Origin: Rhizobium sp. Q54
GTDB lineage: Bacteria > Pseudomonadota > Alphaproteobacteria > SMXQ01
Assembly: GCA_945861615.1 (NCBI GenBank)
Contig: CAMAVH010000020.1
Location: forward strand, 1-33,374
Direction of reading: 5' to 3'
DNA length: 33,374 bases
In this document: positions 22,400-30,137 of the stretch, piece by piece
Position numbering within the stretch: the first letter of the stretch is position 1
How the letters are laid out: each line of letters begins with the position of its first letter
Notes under the pieces: model-generated
Database searches by the model: none
Seen by the model: only the letters and a program-made list of their open reading frames with translations
What the model was told of the DNA's origin: nothing
Translations under genes and position numbers: made by a program

Positions 22400-23539
22400 T
22401 CAGGGTTTTGCGCCAGTGGTCCAATAGCTGTCCCACAGGTCGCCCATCTTCTTGTTGGTCTCGCTGAGCAGCAGAGCGTCGTCTCGCACGTTGGCCGGCT
22501 TGCCGACGATCGTGTCGGCGAACGGCACGAAGCGCCTATCCTGCAGGTCCTTGTGAACCGGCACGGCGAGGGTCGTCGTGTACTGCACGATCTGCCCCTC
22601 TTTGCTTTCCAGCCAGTTGACGAAGAGGCGCGCGGCGTTCTTGCGCGGGCTCTTGTCGATGATGGCAATGCCCGAAACGGTGATCGGCACGGGACTCGGG
22701 CAATGATAGCCGAGAGGAGCGCCCTTTTTCACGTAGCGCTCCGCGACCCATTCGGGCGACGGCAAGCTGGCGTCGAACTCGCCGGCGACAGTCAGGCCGG
22801 TAAGCGCCGTCAGGCCTTCCTTGCGGCGCTGTGGCTTCAGCTTCTCGAACAGGGCTGTGGTGTATTCCGCGCCCCATTTCTCGCCCTTATCCCCCCACAA
22901 CCCGAGCAACCAAGTGCTCGGATTGTTGGTCAGGGCCAGCTTGCCGCCCGCCCAGCGCGGGTTGTTGACGAGATCTTCCCAAGTCGCCGGCAGGTCCGAC
23001 TTCTTCACGAGATCGGTATTGTAGGCCATGCAGCGATAGGAGAGCTTGTGGCTGATCCAGGTGCCGTCGGCCGCGCGATATTTCGCCTCGATAGCATTGA
23101 AGGTCGGCAGTTCTTGCAGGGGGGCGAGCGCCTTGGCCTCCATATATTCGAAGATGGCGTCGGCCAGACTGGTCACCACATCGGTGGTGACGCGCCCTTC
23201 GTTGAGCGCCATGAGAACCTGCATGCCGCGCCCAGACGTGCCGGAACGCTCATACTTCAGGTTGACGAACGGGTAGCGCTCTTTGAAAGGCGCCGCCATT
23301 TCCTGGAATTCCTTCGGCTGCCAAGTGCCGGAGATGATGACTTCCTTCTCCTTCTTGGCAGCGTCGAGCCAAGCCTGCGGCACCGCCAGTTCGGCGTCCA
23401 GGCCGTTCAGCGCATCGGCGCCGAGCTTCAGTTCGTCGAGCGCCTTCTGCGTCGCTTTCGGAAGATCTGCGGCGTGGGCCGTTACGCCCAGGCCGATTCC
23501 CGCCGCCAGGGCGACGCTCGCGATGATATTTTTATACAT
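22400..23539 (-). CDS. Iron(III)-type ABC transporter periplasmic binding protein
   Basis: Product of 379 residues, in the extracellular-binding-protein family 1/6 group used for Fe(III), thiamine and organic anions such as phosphonates. The signal peptide MYKNIIASVALAAGIGLGVT ends at AHAAD. The mature part has KEKEVIISGTWQP, FKERYPFVNLKYERSGTSGR, TDVVTSLADAIFEYM, AYNTDLVKKSDLPATWEDLV and GIAIIDKSPRKNAARLFVNW, all typical. It starts at the ATG 23539 after GGGAG at five bases. Its natural partner is the two-domain permease gene at 30138, which lies on the other strand about 6.6 kb away; the ATPase gene is not in the window. Placement within an aromatic-catabolic set suggests the ligand is an organic acid, not iron (inference). 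Confidence 0.9.
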   Translation of the reverse strand: MYKNIIASVALAAGIGLGVTAHAADLPKATQKALDELKLGADALNGLDAELAVPQAWLDAAKKEKEVIISGTWQPKEFQEMAAPFKERYPFVNLKYERSGTSGRGMQVLMALNEGRVTTDVVTSLADAIFEYMEAKALAPLQELPTFNAIEAKYRAADGTWISHKLSYRCMAYNTDLVKKSDLPATWEDLVNNPRWAGGKLALTNNPSTWLLGLWGDKGEKWGAEYTTALFEKLKPQRRKEGLTALTGLTVAGEFDASLPSPEWVAERYVKKGAPLGYHCPSPVPITVSGIAIIDKSPRKNAARLFVNWLESKEGQIVQYTTTLAVPVHKDLQDRRFVPFADTIVGKPANVRDDALLLSETNKKMGDLWDSYWTTGAKP

Positions 23540-23552
23540 GCTCTCTCCCATT

Positions 23553-23575
23553 ATTCGTAAAGCTTGATTCGTAAA
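23553..23575. repeat. Nine-base direct repeat ahead of the ABC binding-protein gene
   Basis: ATTCGTAAA occurs at 23553-23561 and 23567-23575, with a 14-base period, just upstream of the binding-protein ribosome site. It may be chance or a weak protein-binding pair; no other copy was noticed. Confidence 0.5.
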
Positions 23576-23620
23576 TGAAACGCCGCCCCGATCTACGCCG
23601 GAGTACGCGCGTTATCCGTC

Positions 23621-24118
23621 TTACAGCTTGCGCAAATGGGCATCGCCGCCGTAGAGGCCCATTTCCTCGTGACGATGTTCCTTATTGCGATCAAGTACCG
23701 CTTCCGCTTCCTTCGGATCTGGGAAGCGCGCCTCGATCTCGACGCGGTAATTGTCCGGATCGAGGAAGAACCAATTGAGGATGCCGGGCTCGCGCTTATG
23801 GCCGACCGGCCCCTCGACCGGAATGCCGAGCGAGCGGATATATTCGATCGTCTCCTCGCAACGCTTGGGATCGACGCGATAGGACCAATGGATGGCGTGC
23901 GGAATGCGGATGCGCGGCTCGTCGGGCGGCCATTTGATGATCGAAAGGCCGAAATCGCCGACGTACATCTTCATCAGCGGGTACTTCGAGTTGTCGTTGC
24001 GCCACGCCAGGCGGGCGCCGATCGTCTTGGTGTAGAACTCGATCGTGCGATCGAGGTCTTCGACGTAGAATCCGCTGTGGCTGATGCCGTTGATCGTCTC
24101 TTCCGACGTGTTTTTCAT
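23621..24118 (-). CDS. VOC (extradiol-dioxygenase-like) protein
   Basis: A 165-residue VOC protein with ISHSGFYVEDLDRTIEFYTK as first module and AIHWSYRVDPKRCEETIEYI followed by ILNWFFLDPDNYRVEIEA as second. The metal positions His (ISHSGF), His (AIHWSY) and Glu (RVEIEA) are kept. The length is longer than lactoylglutathione lyase-like members because of a charged C-terminal tail (EVLDRN-like, RHEEMGLYGGDAHLRKL). It lies 20 bases behind Rieske oxygenase B and starts at an ATG six bases after GGAGG. In this pathway it may be a ring-cleavage, isomerase or lyase step following the oxygenase, or a chaperone-like binding subunit; I cannot decide. Confidence 0.88.
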   Translation of the reverse strand: MKNTSEETINGISHSGFYVEDLDRTIEFYTKTIGARLAWRNDNSKYPLMKMYVGDFGLSIIKWPPDEPRIRIPHAIHWSYRVDPKRCEETIEYIRSLGIPVEGPVGHKREPGILNWFFLDPDNYRVEIEARFPDPKEAEAVLDRNKEHRHEEMGLYGGDAHLRKL

Positions 24119-24138
24119 GGTCGTCCTCCGTAAACTGA

Positions 24139-25395
24139 TTATTCGGCTGCAGTCTTGCTCGCGAGCAGGCGACGGCAGAAGCTGGGGCCGTCTTCGTGAT
24201 CCTCGATATAGCCCGAGGTGCAGACGAAGTCGGCGAAGGGGTTGTCGGCCGGCGTGCGGATCAGGCCGGGCGCCTCCTTGCCCTCCTGAACCTGCTTGAT
24301 CGCCTTGAAGAGAATCTTCCGTACCGAGGCGATCACCACGTCGCTCGAGCCGAGGTTCTCCTGGGTGCGGTCTTGAATCGGCCCCTGGGTCTCGATGGCG
24401 AAAGCGTCCTGCGTCGGGAAATGCATGCCCATGCCGGTGAAATGACCGGTCTTCATCAGCTGGCGGTCCTGCATGTAGCGATTCTCCATGCGACGCACAT
24501 GGCGCAAATCCGGGCCGACGTTCTCGGCGCGGTTCTTGCGCAGGCGCTCCTTATCGAGCGGCTTGCCCTCGCTGAAGAAGAACTCGAAGCGGAAGTGGCT
24601 GTAATCGTCGACCGGCACGTACCAGCGGCCCTGATAGCCGCCTTCGCCCGCCGAGGTGGAGGGCGTCGCACCCGTCGGGTAGACGTAGTTGTTCACGCGC
24701 AGGTATTTCTTGCCGTTCGGGGCATTGTGCAGCGCATAAATGCGCATGCCGACGCTGGTCGGCTCGGTCGAGACCTCCGGCACCTCGTTGCCGCGCACGG
24801 CGGCCACATCGGCGCCCGAGCGCTGGCTGGCGATGCCGGGCGGGCGGCGATGCAGGAAGGTCGTATGCACCGGATCGGTCGAGCTTTCGAGGCCCTGCAG
24901 CCAGTTGCACATCTGCTGAACGCGGAACGTCAGGCGGTTGGCGTCGGGCCCCTGCAGGAATTGGAAATCGGGAATCAGCGGCGGCTCGCCCTTGCCCAGG
25001 TAAGCCCAGATCGCCCCGCCCTTCTCCTGCACCGGATAGGAAACGAGCTTCACCGTTTCGCAGAACTGACGCTTTTCAGCCGGCTGCTGAAGGCAATTGC
25101 CGTCCTTGTCGAACAGCCAACCGTGATAGAGGCAACGGATACCGCCATCCTCGACGCGGCCATAGCTGAGATCGGTGCCACGGTGCGGGCAGTTGCGCTG
25201 AATCAGGCCGAGACGGTCCTTGTCGTCGCGGAACAGCACGAGATCCTCGCTCATGATGCGGATCGGCAGGGGATCTCCGCCGGGCGGAATCTCATCCGCC
25301 GCCGCGATCGGCTGCCAATAACTACGCAGGAACTCGCCGCAGGGCGTACCCGGTCCAGTCTGCGTCAGCAGGTCGTTTTGTTCTTTCGTCAGCAT
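24139..25395 (-). CDS. Rieske non-haem iron oxygenase, large subunit (phthalate 4,5-dioxygenase / LigXa-like), copy B
   Basis: Product of 418 residues. The Rieske domain ligands are Cys69 and His71 (NCPHRGTDLSYG) and Cys88 and His91 (CLYHGWLFD). The catalytic domain has the D-x2-H-x4-H iron motif at Asp174, His177 and His182 (STDPVHTTFLHRR). The opening MLTKEQNDLLTQTGPGTPCG is typical of the group that holds phthalate 4,5-dioxygenase and dehydrodivanillate O-demethylase LigXa. Such enzymes either dihydroxylate a ring or remove an O-methyl group with electrons from a ferredoxin or reductase. The Rieske ferredoxin at 19871 could serve. It is a close copy of the gene at 26508, with a Bug gene between them. 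The ATG at 25395 follows GGGAGG at eight bases. Confidence 0.92.
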   Translation of the reverse strand: MLTKEQNDLLTQTGPGTPCGEFLRSYWQPIAAADEIPPGGDPLPIRIMSEDLVLFRDDKDRLGLIQRNCPHRGTDLSYGRVEDGGIRCLYHGWLFDKDGNCLQQPAEKRQFCETVKLVSYPVQEKGGAIWAYLGKGEPPLIPDFQFLQGPDANRLTFRVQQMCNWLQGLESSTDPVHTTFLHRRPPGIASQRSGADVAAVRGNEVPEVSTEPTSVGMRIYALHNAPNGKKYLRVNNYVYPTGATPSTSAGEGGYQGRWYVPVDDYSHFRFEFFFSEGKPLDKERLRKNRAENVGPDLRHVRRMENRYMQDRQLMKTGHFTGMGMHFPTQDAFAIETQGPIQDRTQENLGSSDVVIASVRKILFKAIKQVQEGKEAPGLIRTPADNPFADFVCTSGYIEDHEDGPSFCRRLLASKTAAE

Positions 25396-25422
25396 GGCAA
25401 TGGCCTCCCGTTCCGCCGCGAT

Positions 25423-26490
25423 CTATTTCTTGGTCTCGTCCTTCATTTTGAACTCGCCCTGCTTGATGGAAAGGCGCGCCGCTGTGATCGCTTCCGGCGA
25501 CGAGGAATAGACGTCCTTCAAGATCGCCTCGATCTGCTCGCCCGACTTCGGATTGTTGATTTCAAGGCGGCGTTTATTTGCGTCGGCGAGAAACACTGGG
25601 TCCTTCACCATGGCGTCGAACGCGCGGCGCACTTCAGCGACGCGCGCCGCCGGCACGCCCGGCGGCATCACGTAAGGCCGGCCCATCGACTGGTTGGAGA
25701 ACACGATCTTCATCGCGGCGCGCTCCCTGTCGTTTCGGGCCAAATCCATCACCAACGGCACGTCGCCGGGAATGTCGTCGTTCTTTTCCAGACCGACCTG
25801 CATCAACAGTTTGACCTGCCCGGTTTCGAGCCATTTCGCCGCGCTGATCTTGAAAGTGGACCAGGACGCGCCGACGCGGCCTTCCACTTCGCCGCGTTCC
25901 ATGGCGAGATTCTGGTTGCCGTCCGAGCCGTAGCAGCAGACCTGCTGAAACTGCGTATCGAGCAAGCTGTTCAGCACGCGCGCGCCCAGTCCGCCTCGCG
26001 CGCCCGCCATCGCTACGATGGTCGGGCGACGCTGCGTGTCCTCCCAGGACTTGATGCCGGTGGTGTGCCACACCGCCGCCACGCCAATCTCGGTGTTCAA
26101 GCTACCGATCCAGTTGAATTCCAGCGGATCCTTGTACGGCGCTTTAGAGTCCTCGGCGTATAGCAGCGGCTCGACGGCGACGTTGCGGTCGATCGCGCCC
26201 ATAGCCGTGCCGTCCCGCTTCGCCGCCTGATACAGATAGGTCATCGCCCGCATGCTGGCGGCGCCGGGCATATTGCGTGCGATGATGTTGGGATTTCCGG
26301 GAATGAAGCGGCTGATATGCTCGGCCATCAGTCGGGCATAAATGTCGTACCCCGCGCCCGCCTCATACCCGACATACATATCGACGGTTTTTCCGGCGAA
26401 AAAATCCGCCTGCTGCGCCGATGCGCCGGACGCAATGACCGTGCTGAAAACGGATGCGACGATGGCCGCCGCGAACTTACGCTGTCCCAT
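25423..26490 (-). CDS. TctC/Bug-type periplasmic binding protein
   Basis: Product of 355 residues. The signal peptide ends near ASAQQ (MGQRKFAAAIVASVFSTVIA precedes). Bug marks are DFFAGKTVDMYVGYEAGAGY, HISRFIPGNPNIIARNMPGA, LAMERGEVEGRV and MGRPYVMPPGVPAARVAEVR. A double cysteine lies in FQQVCCYGSDGNQ, unusual in this set. The start ATG 26490 follows GGGGAGG at six bases; longer frames to 26547 run into the Rieske gene end and are rejected. It stands between two Rieske oxygenase copies with gaps of 17 and 27 bases, so the three form one operon. This placement strongly links the Bug ligand to the oxygenase substrate (inference). The membrane partner is absent from the window. Confidence 0.92.
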   Translation of the reverse strand: MGQRKFAAAIVASVFSTVIASGASAQQADFFAGKTVDMYVGYEAGAGYDIYARLMAEHISRFIPGNPNIIARNMPGAASMRAMTYLYQAAKRDGTAMGAIDRNVAVEPLLYAEDSKAPYKDPLEFNWIGSLNTEIGVAAVWHTTGIKSWEDTQRRPTIVAMAGARGGLGARVLNSLLDTQFQQVCCYGSDGNQNLAMERGEVEGRVGASWSTFKISAAKWLETGQVKLLMQVGLEKNDDIPGDVPLVMDLARNDRERAAMKIVFSNQSMGRPYVMPPGVPAARVAEVRRAFDAMVKDPVFLADANKRRLEINNPKSGEQIEAILKDVYSSSPEAITAARLSIKQGEFKMKDETKK

Positions 26491-26507
26491 GATGTTCCTC
26501 CCCATTT

Positions 26508-27761
26508 TTATTCGGCCGCAGCCTTGGCAGCCAGCAAGCGCCGGCATTGGCTTGGGCCATCTTCATTGTCCGCAATCGGCCCTTCGAAACAGACGAAGTC
26601 CGATAGGTAGTTTTCGTCGCGCATCAAGCCGGGCGCTTCTTTGCCGTCCTGCATTTGCTGAATGGCTTTCAGCAAGCTGCGGAACATCGAGGCGATGACG
26701 ATGTCAGTCGAGCCGAGATTCTCCGTCGTACGGTCGCGGATTATGCCCTGGGTCTCGATGGCGAAGGCGTCCTGCGCCGGGAAATATTCGCCCATGCCGC
26801 AGAAACTGCCGTCCGGTCCCTTCATCTCGACGCGATCCTGCAGATAGCGGTTTTCCGCGCGACGCACATGGCGCATGTCCGCCGCAACATTCTCGTTACG
26901 GAATTTCCGCAACGCGTCTTTGTCGACGGCCTGCGCATGCTTGTAGATGAACTCGAAATAGTAATGACTGCCGTCGTCCGCCGGCACGTACCAGCGCCCC
27001 TGGTATCCCGAGCCGGCGTTGCCCGTCGTCGGCGTGGCGCCGCATGGATAAACATAGTTGTTGATGCGCAGGTACTTGCCGTTCGAGCCATGATGCAGCG
27101 CGTAGATGCGCATGCCGAAGGTCGTCGGCTCGGTCGTGACGTCCGGCGGCGCGGTGCCGCGAAGCTTATTGACGTCGTTGCCCGAACGGATCGAGCGCGT
27201 GCCGACGGCGCGGCGATGCAAATAAGTGGTGTGCGCCGGATCGATGACGCTTTCCAGTCCCTGCAGCCAATTGCAGGTCTGTAGGGTCCGGGAGGTATGG
27301 CGATTGGCTTCCGGACCGACGAGGAACTGGAAATCCGGAATCATCGGCGGCTCGCCGTTGCCCATGTAGGTCCAGATCGCGCCGCCCTTCTCCTGCACGG
27401 GGTAGGACTTCATCGGCACCGTATCGCAGAACTTGCGCTTCTCGGCCGGTTGGTCGATGCACTTGCCGTTCACGTCGAACAGCCAGCCGTGATAGAGGCA
27501 GCGAATGCCGCCGTCCTCGATCCGGCCGTAGGACAAGTCTGTGCCGCGATGCGGACAGTTGCGCTGGATCAGGCCAAGACGGTCCTTGTCGTCGCGGAAC
27601 AGCACCAGATCTTCGCTCATGATGCGGATCGGCAAGGGATCGCCGCCCGGCGGAATTTCTTCCGTCGCAGCGATCGGCTGCCAATAACTGCGCAGAAATT
27701 CGCCGCACGGCGTACCGGGGCCGGTGCGCGTCAACAGATCGTTTTGCGCCTGGGTCAGCAT
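26508..27761 (-). CDS. Rieske non-haem iron oxygenase, large subunit (phthalate 4,5-dioxygenase / LigXa-like), copy A
   Basis: Product of 417 residues, paralogous to the protein at 24139 over its whole length. Ligands stand at the same residue numbers: Cys69/His71 and Cys88/His91 for the [2Fe-2S] cluster, and Asp174, His177 and His182 (VIDPAHTTYLHRR) for the iron. The segments EFLRSYWQPIAA and IRIMSEDLVLFRDDKDRLGL are identical in both, while the catalytic half differs more, so the two may take different substrates. The ATG at 27761 follows GAGAGG by eight bases. It lies 50 bases behind the aminotransferase gene and just ahead of the Bug gene. Electron partners are a ferredoxin or reductase; only the ferredoxin-like gene at 19871 is in the window. 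Confidence 0.92.
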   Translation of the reverse strand: MLTQAQNDLLTRTGPGTPCGEFLRSYWQPIAATEEIPPGGDPLPIRIMSEDLVLFRDDKDRLGLIQRNCPHRGTDLSYGRIEDGGIRCLYHGWLFDVNGKCIDQPAEKRKFCDTVPMKSYPVQEKGGAIWTYMGNGEPPMIPDFQFLVGPEANRHTSRTLQTCNWLQGLESVIDPAHTTYLHRRAVGTRSIRSGNDVNKLRGTAPPDVTTEPTTFGMRIYALHHGSNGKYLRINNYVYPCGATPTTGNAGSGYQGRWYVPADDGSHYYFEFIYKHAQAVDKDALRKFRNENVAADMRHVRRAENRYLQDRVEMKGPDGSFCGMGEYFPAQDAFAIETQGIIRDRTTENLGSTDIVIASMFRSLLKAIQQMQDGKEAPGLMRDENYLSDFVCFEGPIADNEDGPSQCRRLLAAKAAAE

Positions 27762-27811
27762 GACGAAAGCCTCTCTCTGTATAGTCCCGCCCGGTGTCGC
27801 CGGATTCCGCG

Positions 27812-29017
27812 TTATTCCGCTGGAATCAGTTCTGGCGCCCGAGTCTCGTTCGATGATTTGGTCAAATGGTCGCGCGCGGCGATCACGCCGCCAGTCTTGT
27901 GCGGCACGCCGGCCAAGCCGAGGCCCATTTCGACACCGCTGAGCGCGCCCATGAGCGTCAGTTCGTTGCACTCGCCGAGATGGCCGATGCGGAACAGCTT
28001 GCCGGCGACCTTCGACAGGCCGGCGCCGAGCGACATGTTGTAGTTTTCCAGCACGATGTCGCGGAAGCGGTCGGCGTTATGGCCGTCCGGCATCAGCACG
28101 GCGGTCAGCACCGGCGAATATTCGACGGGCTCGAGGCAGAAGATTTCGAGGCCCCAGGCGCGCACTGCCGCGCGCGTCGCCGCCGCCAGACGCTGATGGC
28201 GCGCGAAGACCGCATCGAGTCCCTCTTCGAGCAGGATAGCGATAGCCTCGCGCAGGCCGTACAGCAGGTTGGTCGACGGCGTGTAGGGGAAAAAGCCGTT
28301 GGCGTTCGGCTTCAGCATCTCTTCCCAGTCCCAGTAGGAGCGCGGCATCTTGTTGGTTTTGGCGGCGGCGCGCGCCTTGTCGGAAATGGCGGTGAAGCCG
28401 AGGCCGGGCGGCAGCATCAGGCCCTTTTGCGAGCAGGCGACGGTGACATCGACGCCCCATTCGTCATGACGGTAATCGACCGAGCCGAGCGAGGAGATGG
28501 TGTCGACGAGCAATAGGGCGGGATGGCCGGCGCGGTCGATCGCCTTGCGGATCTCGGCGATGCGGCTCGTCACCCCGGTCGAGGTTTCGTTATGGACGAC
28601 CATGACCGCCTTGATCTGATGGGCGCGGTCCTCCGCCAGCTTGGCCTCGATTGCCGCCGGATCGGCGCCGCGGCGCCAGTCGCTGGCGATCAGATCGACC
28701 GCGATGCCCCAGCGGGCGGCCATCTGCTGCCACATCATGGAAAAATGGCCGGTCTCGGCCATCAAAACCTTATCGCCGGGCGACAGGGTATTGACGATGG
28801 CCGCTTCCCAGGCGCCGGTGCCGGAAGACGGATAGATGATGACCGGCTTGGCGGTCTTGAAGACCTTCTGACAGCCGTCGAGGACCTCACGGCCGAGACG
28901 GCCGAACTCGGGACCGCGGTGGTCGATGACCGGCGAGGCAATGGCGCGCAACACCCGGTCCGGTACCGGACTGGGGCCGGGAATTTGCAGAAAATGGTGG
29001 CCTTGACCTGCGCTCAT
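27812..29017 (-). CDS. Class V aminotransferase (serine/alanine-glyoxylate aminotransferase type)
   Basis: Product of 401 residues of fold-type I, class V. Visible marks are FLQIPGPSPVPDRVLRAI, IDHRGPEF, IYPSSGTGAWEAAIVN (PLP phosphate cup), LLLVDTISSLGSVDYRHDE (Asp for pyridine N) and the PLP lysine in CSQKGLMLPPGLG. Best match is serine-glyoxylate and alanine-glyoxylate aminotransferases, which pass the amino group between serine or alanine and glyoxylate. Pyridoxamine-pyruvate and ureidoglycine-glyoxylate aminotransferases are related and cannot be excluded. The ATG at 29017 follows a G-rich AGGGGGG. It is the first gene of the minus-strand operon and divergent from the GntR regulator gene, so it is probably controlled by that regulator. 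A link to an amino or glyoxylate-yielding substrate is inferred. Confidence 0.9.
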   Translation of the reverse strand: MSAGQGHHFLQIPGPSPVPDRVLRAIASPVIDHRGPEFGRLGREVLDGCQKVFKTAKPVIIYPSSGTGAWEAAIVNTLSPGDKVLMAETGHFSMMWQQMAARWGIAVDLIASDWRRGADPAAIEAKLAEDRAHQIKAVMVVHNETSTGVTSRIAEIRKAIDRAGHPALLLVDTISSLGSVDYRHDEWGVDVTVACSQKGLMLPPGLGFTAISDKARAAAKTNKMPRSYWDWEEMLKPNANGFFPYTPSTNLLYGLREAIAILLEEGLDAVFARHQRLAAATRAAVRAWGLEIFCLEPVEYSPVLTAVLMPDGHNADRFRDIVLENYNMSLGAGLSKVAGKLFRIGHLGECNELTLMGALSGVEMGLGLAGVPHKTGGVIAARDHLTKSSNETRAPELIPAE

Positions 29018-29068
29018 AGTCCCCCCTGAGAGGTCGCATCTATCGTCGCCAATGATGGCTGATCGTTA

Positions 29069-29104
29069 AGCAGTAAATATTGCATTCAAAATTTTCTGAT
29101 GCAA
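29069..29104. promoter_or_regulatory. Candidate GntR operator in the divergent regulator/aminotransferase promoter region
   Basis: The right arm TTGCATTC (29080-29087), preceded by AAATA, repeats 13 bases of the palindrome at 29958, and ATGCAA at 29099-29104 gives a second half-site. On the minus strand, TTGCAT at 29104-29099 stands where a -35 box for the aminotransferase operon could lie. The left arm of the first site is degenerate, so this is a weaker site. Confidence 0.6.
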
Positions 29105-29158
29105 TGACTTTTAGAATTCAACATAGACAGTGCGTAGAAAACTGGCTATGTCTCCATC

Positions 29159-29890
29159 ATGTCAGACGCCGCGCCTCTCATTCGCGAAGACGCCCCCGCG
29201 ACGGGCCCGCAAACGGGCGCCAAATTCAATGGCGCTTCGCTGCATGGCGAGGTTCTCGGGCGGTTGCGCGACTATATCGTCGAGGGCCATCTCTCGGACG
29301 GCGCGCGCGTGCCGGAACGTCAGCTCTGCGAAATGTTCGGCGTGTCGCGCACGCCATTGCGCGAGGCCCTGAAGGTTCTCGCATCGGAAGGCGTGGTCGA
29401 TCTCCTGCCCAACCGCGGCGCCCGCGTGCGGACGCTCAACGAACGCGATATTCACGAACTGTTCGACCTGATGGCCGGGCTCGAAGCCCTCGCCGGCCGC
29501 CTCGCCTGCGAATCCATCACGGATGAAGAAGTCGCGGAAATAGAGCGTTTACATCATGAAATGTATAGCTTTTACCTGCGGCGCGACATGCCCGGCTATT
29601 TCGAGGCCAATCAGGCGATCCATCGCCTGATCGTTGCCGCGGCGCGCAACAACGCTTTGGCCGCCGCCTACGATGGCTATGCCGGCCGCATCCGCCGCAT
29701 CCGCTACGGCGCCAACCTTGCGCGCAAGCGCGACCGCTGGGGCGAAGCCATGCGAGAGCATGAAGCCATTCTCGATGCGCTGCGTCGCCGCGCCGGCGTC
29801 GAATTGAGCGACATCCTCTTCATCCACTTGCGCAACAAGCAAGTCGCGGCCCTCGAGCAGATGACCGAGCCGCGGCCCATTCAGGCCTAA
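29159..29890 (+). CDS. GntR-family transcriptional regulator (FadR subfamily, FCD domain)
   Basis: A 243-residue regulator. An N-terminal winged helix-turn-helix spans about residues 25-91 (VPERQLCEMFGVSRTPLREA, then GVVDLLPNRGARVR). An FCD ligand domain spans about 97-230. Of the usual metal-site residues, His155 (AIHRLI), His201 (REHEAI) and His223 (FIHLRN) are present, while the Asp position four before the first His is Asn151. The domain may therefore still bind a metal and an organic acid. Such regulators mostly repress catabolic genes until the acid effector binds. The ATG at 29159 has no clear ribosome site. It lies between the divergent aminotransferase operon and the permease gene, and both of its sides carry GAATGCAA-type arms. 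The effector is unknown. Confidence 0.92.
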   Translation: MSDAAPLIREDAPATGPQTGAKFNGASLHGEVLGRLRDYIVEGHLSDGARVPERQLCEMFGVSRTPLREALKVLASEGVVDLLPNRGARVRTLNERDIHELFDLMAGLEALAGRLACESITDEEVAEIERLHHEMYSFYLRRDMPGYFEANQAIHRLIVAAARNNALAAAYDGYAGRIRRIRYGANLARKRDRWGEAMREHEAILDALRRRAGVELSDILFIHLRNKQVAALEQMTEPRPIQA

Positions 29891-29957
29891 CCGCTCCCGC
29901 GCCGGCTAGACCTCTCCTGCTCTGCCCCCCATTCAAAGACGCGTGATCCCTGGCTCC

Positions 29958-29976
29958 GAATGCAAATATTGCATTC
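29958..29976. promoter_or_regulatory. Palindromic operator, probable GntR-regulator site
   Basis: GAATGCAA-ATA-TTGCATTC is a perfect inverted repeat with 8-base arms and a 3-base centre, upstream of the ABC permease gene. FadR-type regulators bind palindromes of this size. Its TTGCAT half (29969-29974) stands 18 bases before TAATAT (29993-29998), a candidate promoter, so binding would cover the -35 box. A further half-site TGCATTC follows at 30003-30009, 33 bases from its twin. Confidence 0.75.
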
Positions 29977-30137
29977 AATTATCAGCTACAACTAATATAA
30001 CCTGCATTCTAATAAGCGGGACATCGCACCGCAGGACGCGGAAAAGGGGTCGCTTCGCCCCACACGCAACAGGATAGGCATCTTCCCGAACGAAACGACG
30101 CCAAGGGCGCGCCGTCCGGGATCTATGAGGGGGACTT

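Noticed and set aside
22286-23560. A 424-codon plus-strand frame opposite the ABC binding-protein gene
   Set aside because: It has no recognisable motif or ribosome site and is an antisense shadow of a well-supported gene.
24196-26163. A 655-codon open frame on the plus strand
   Set aside because: It lies fully antisense to Rieske oxygenase B and the Bug gene, which have clear motifs and ribosome sites. Long antisense frames are common in GC-rich DNA with strong third-position bias.
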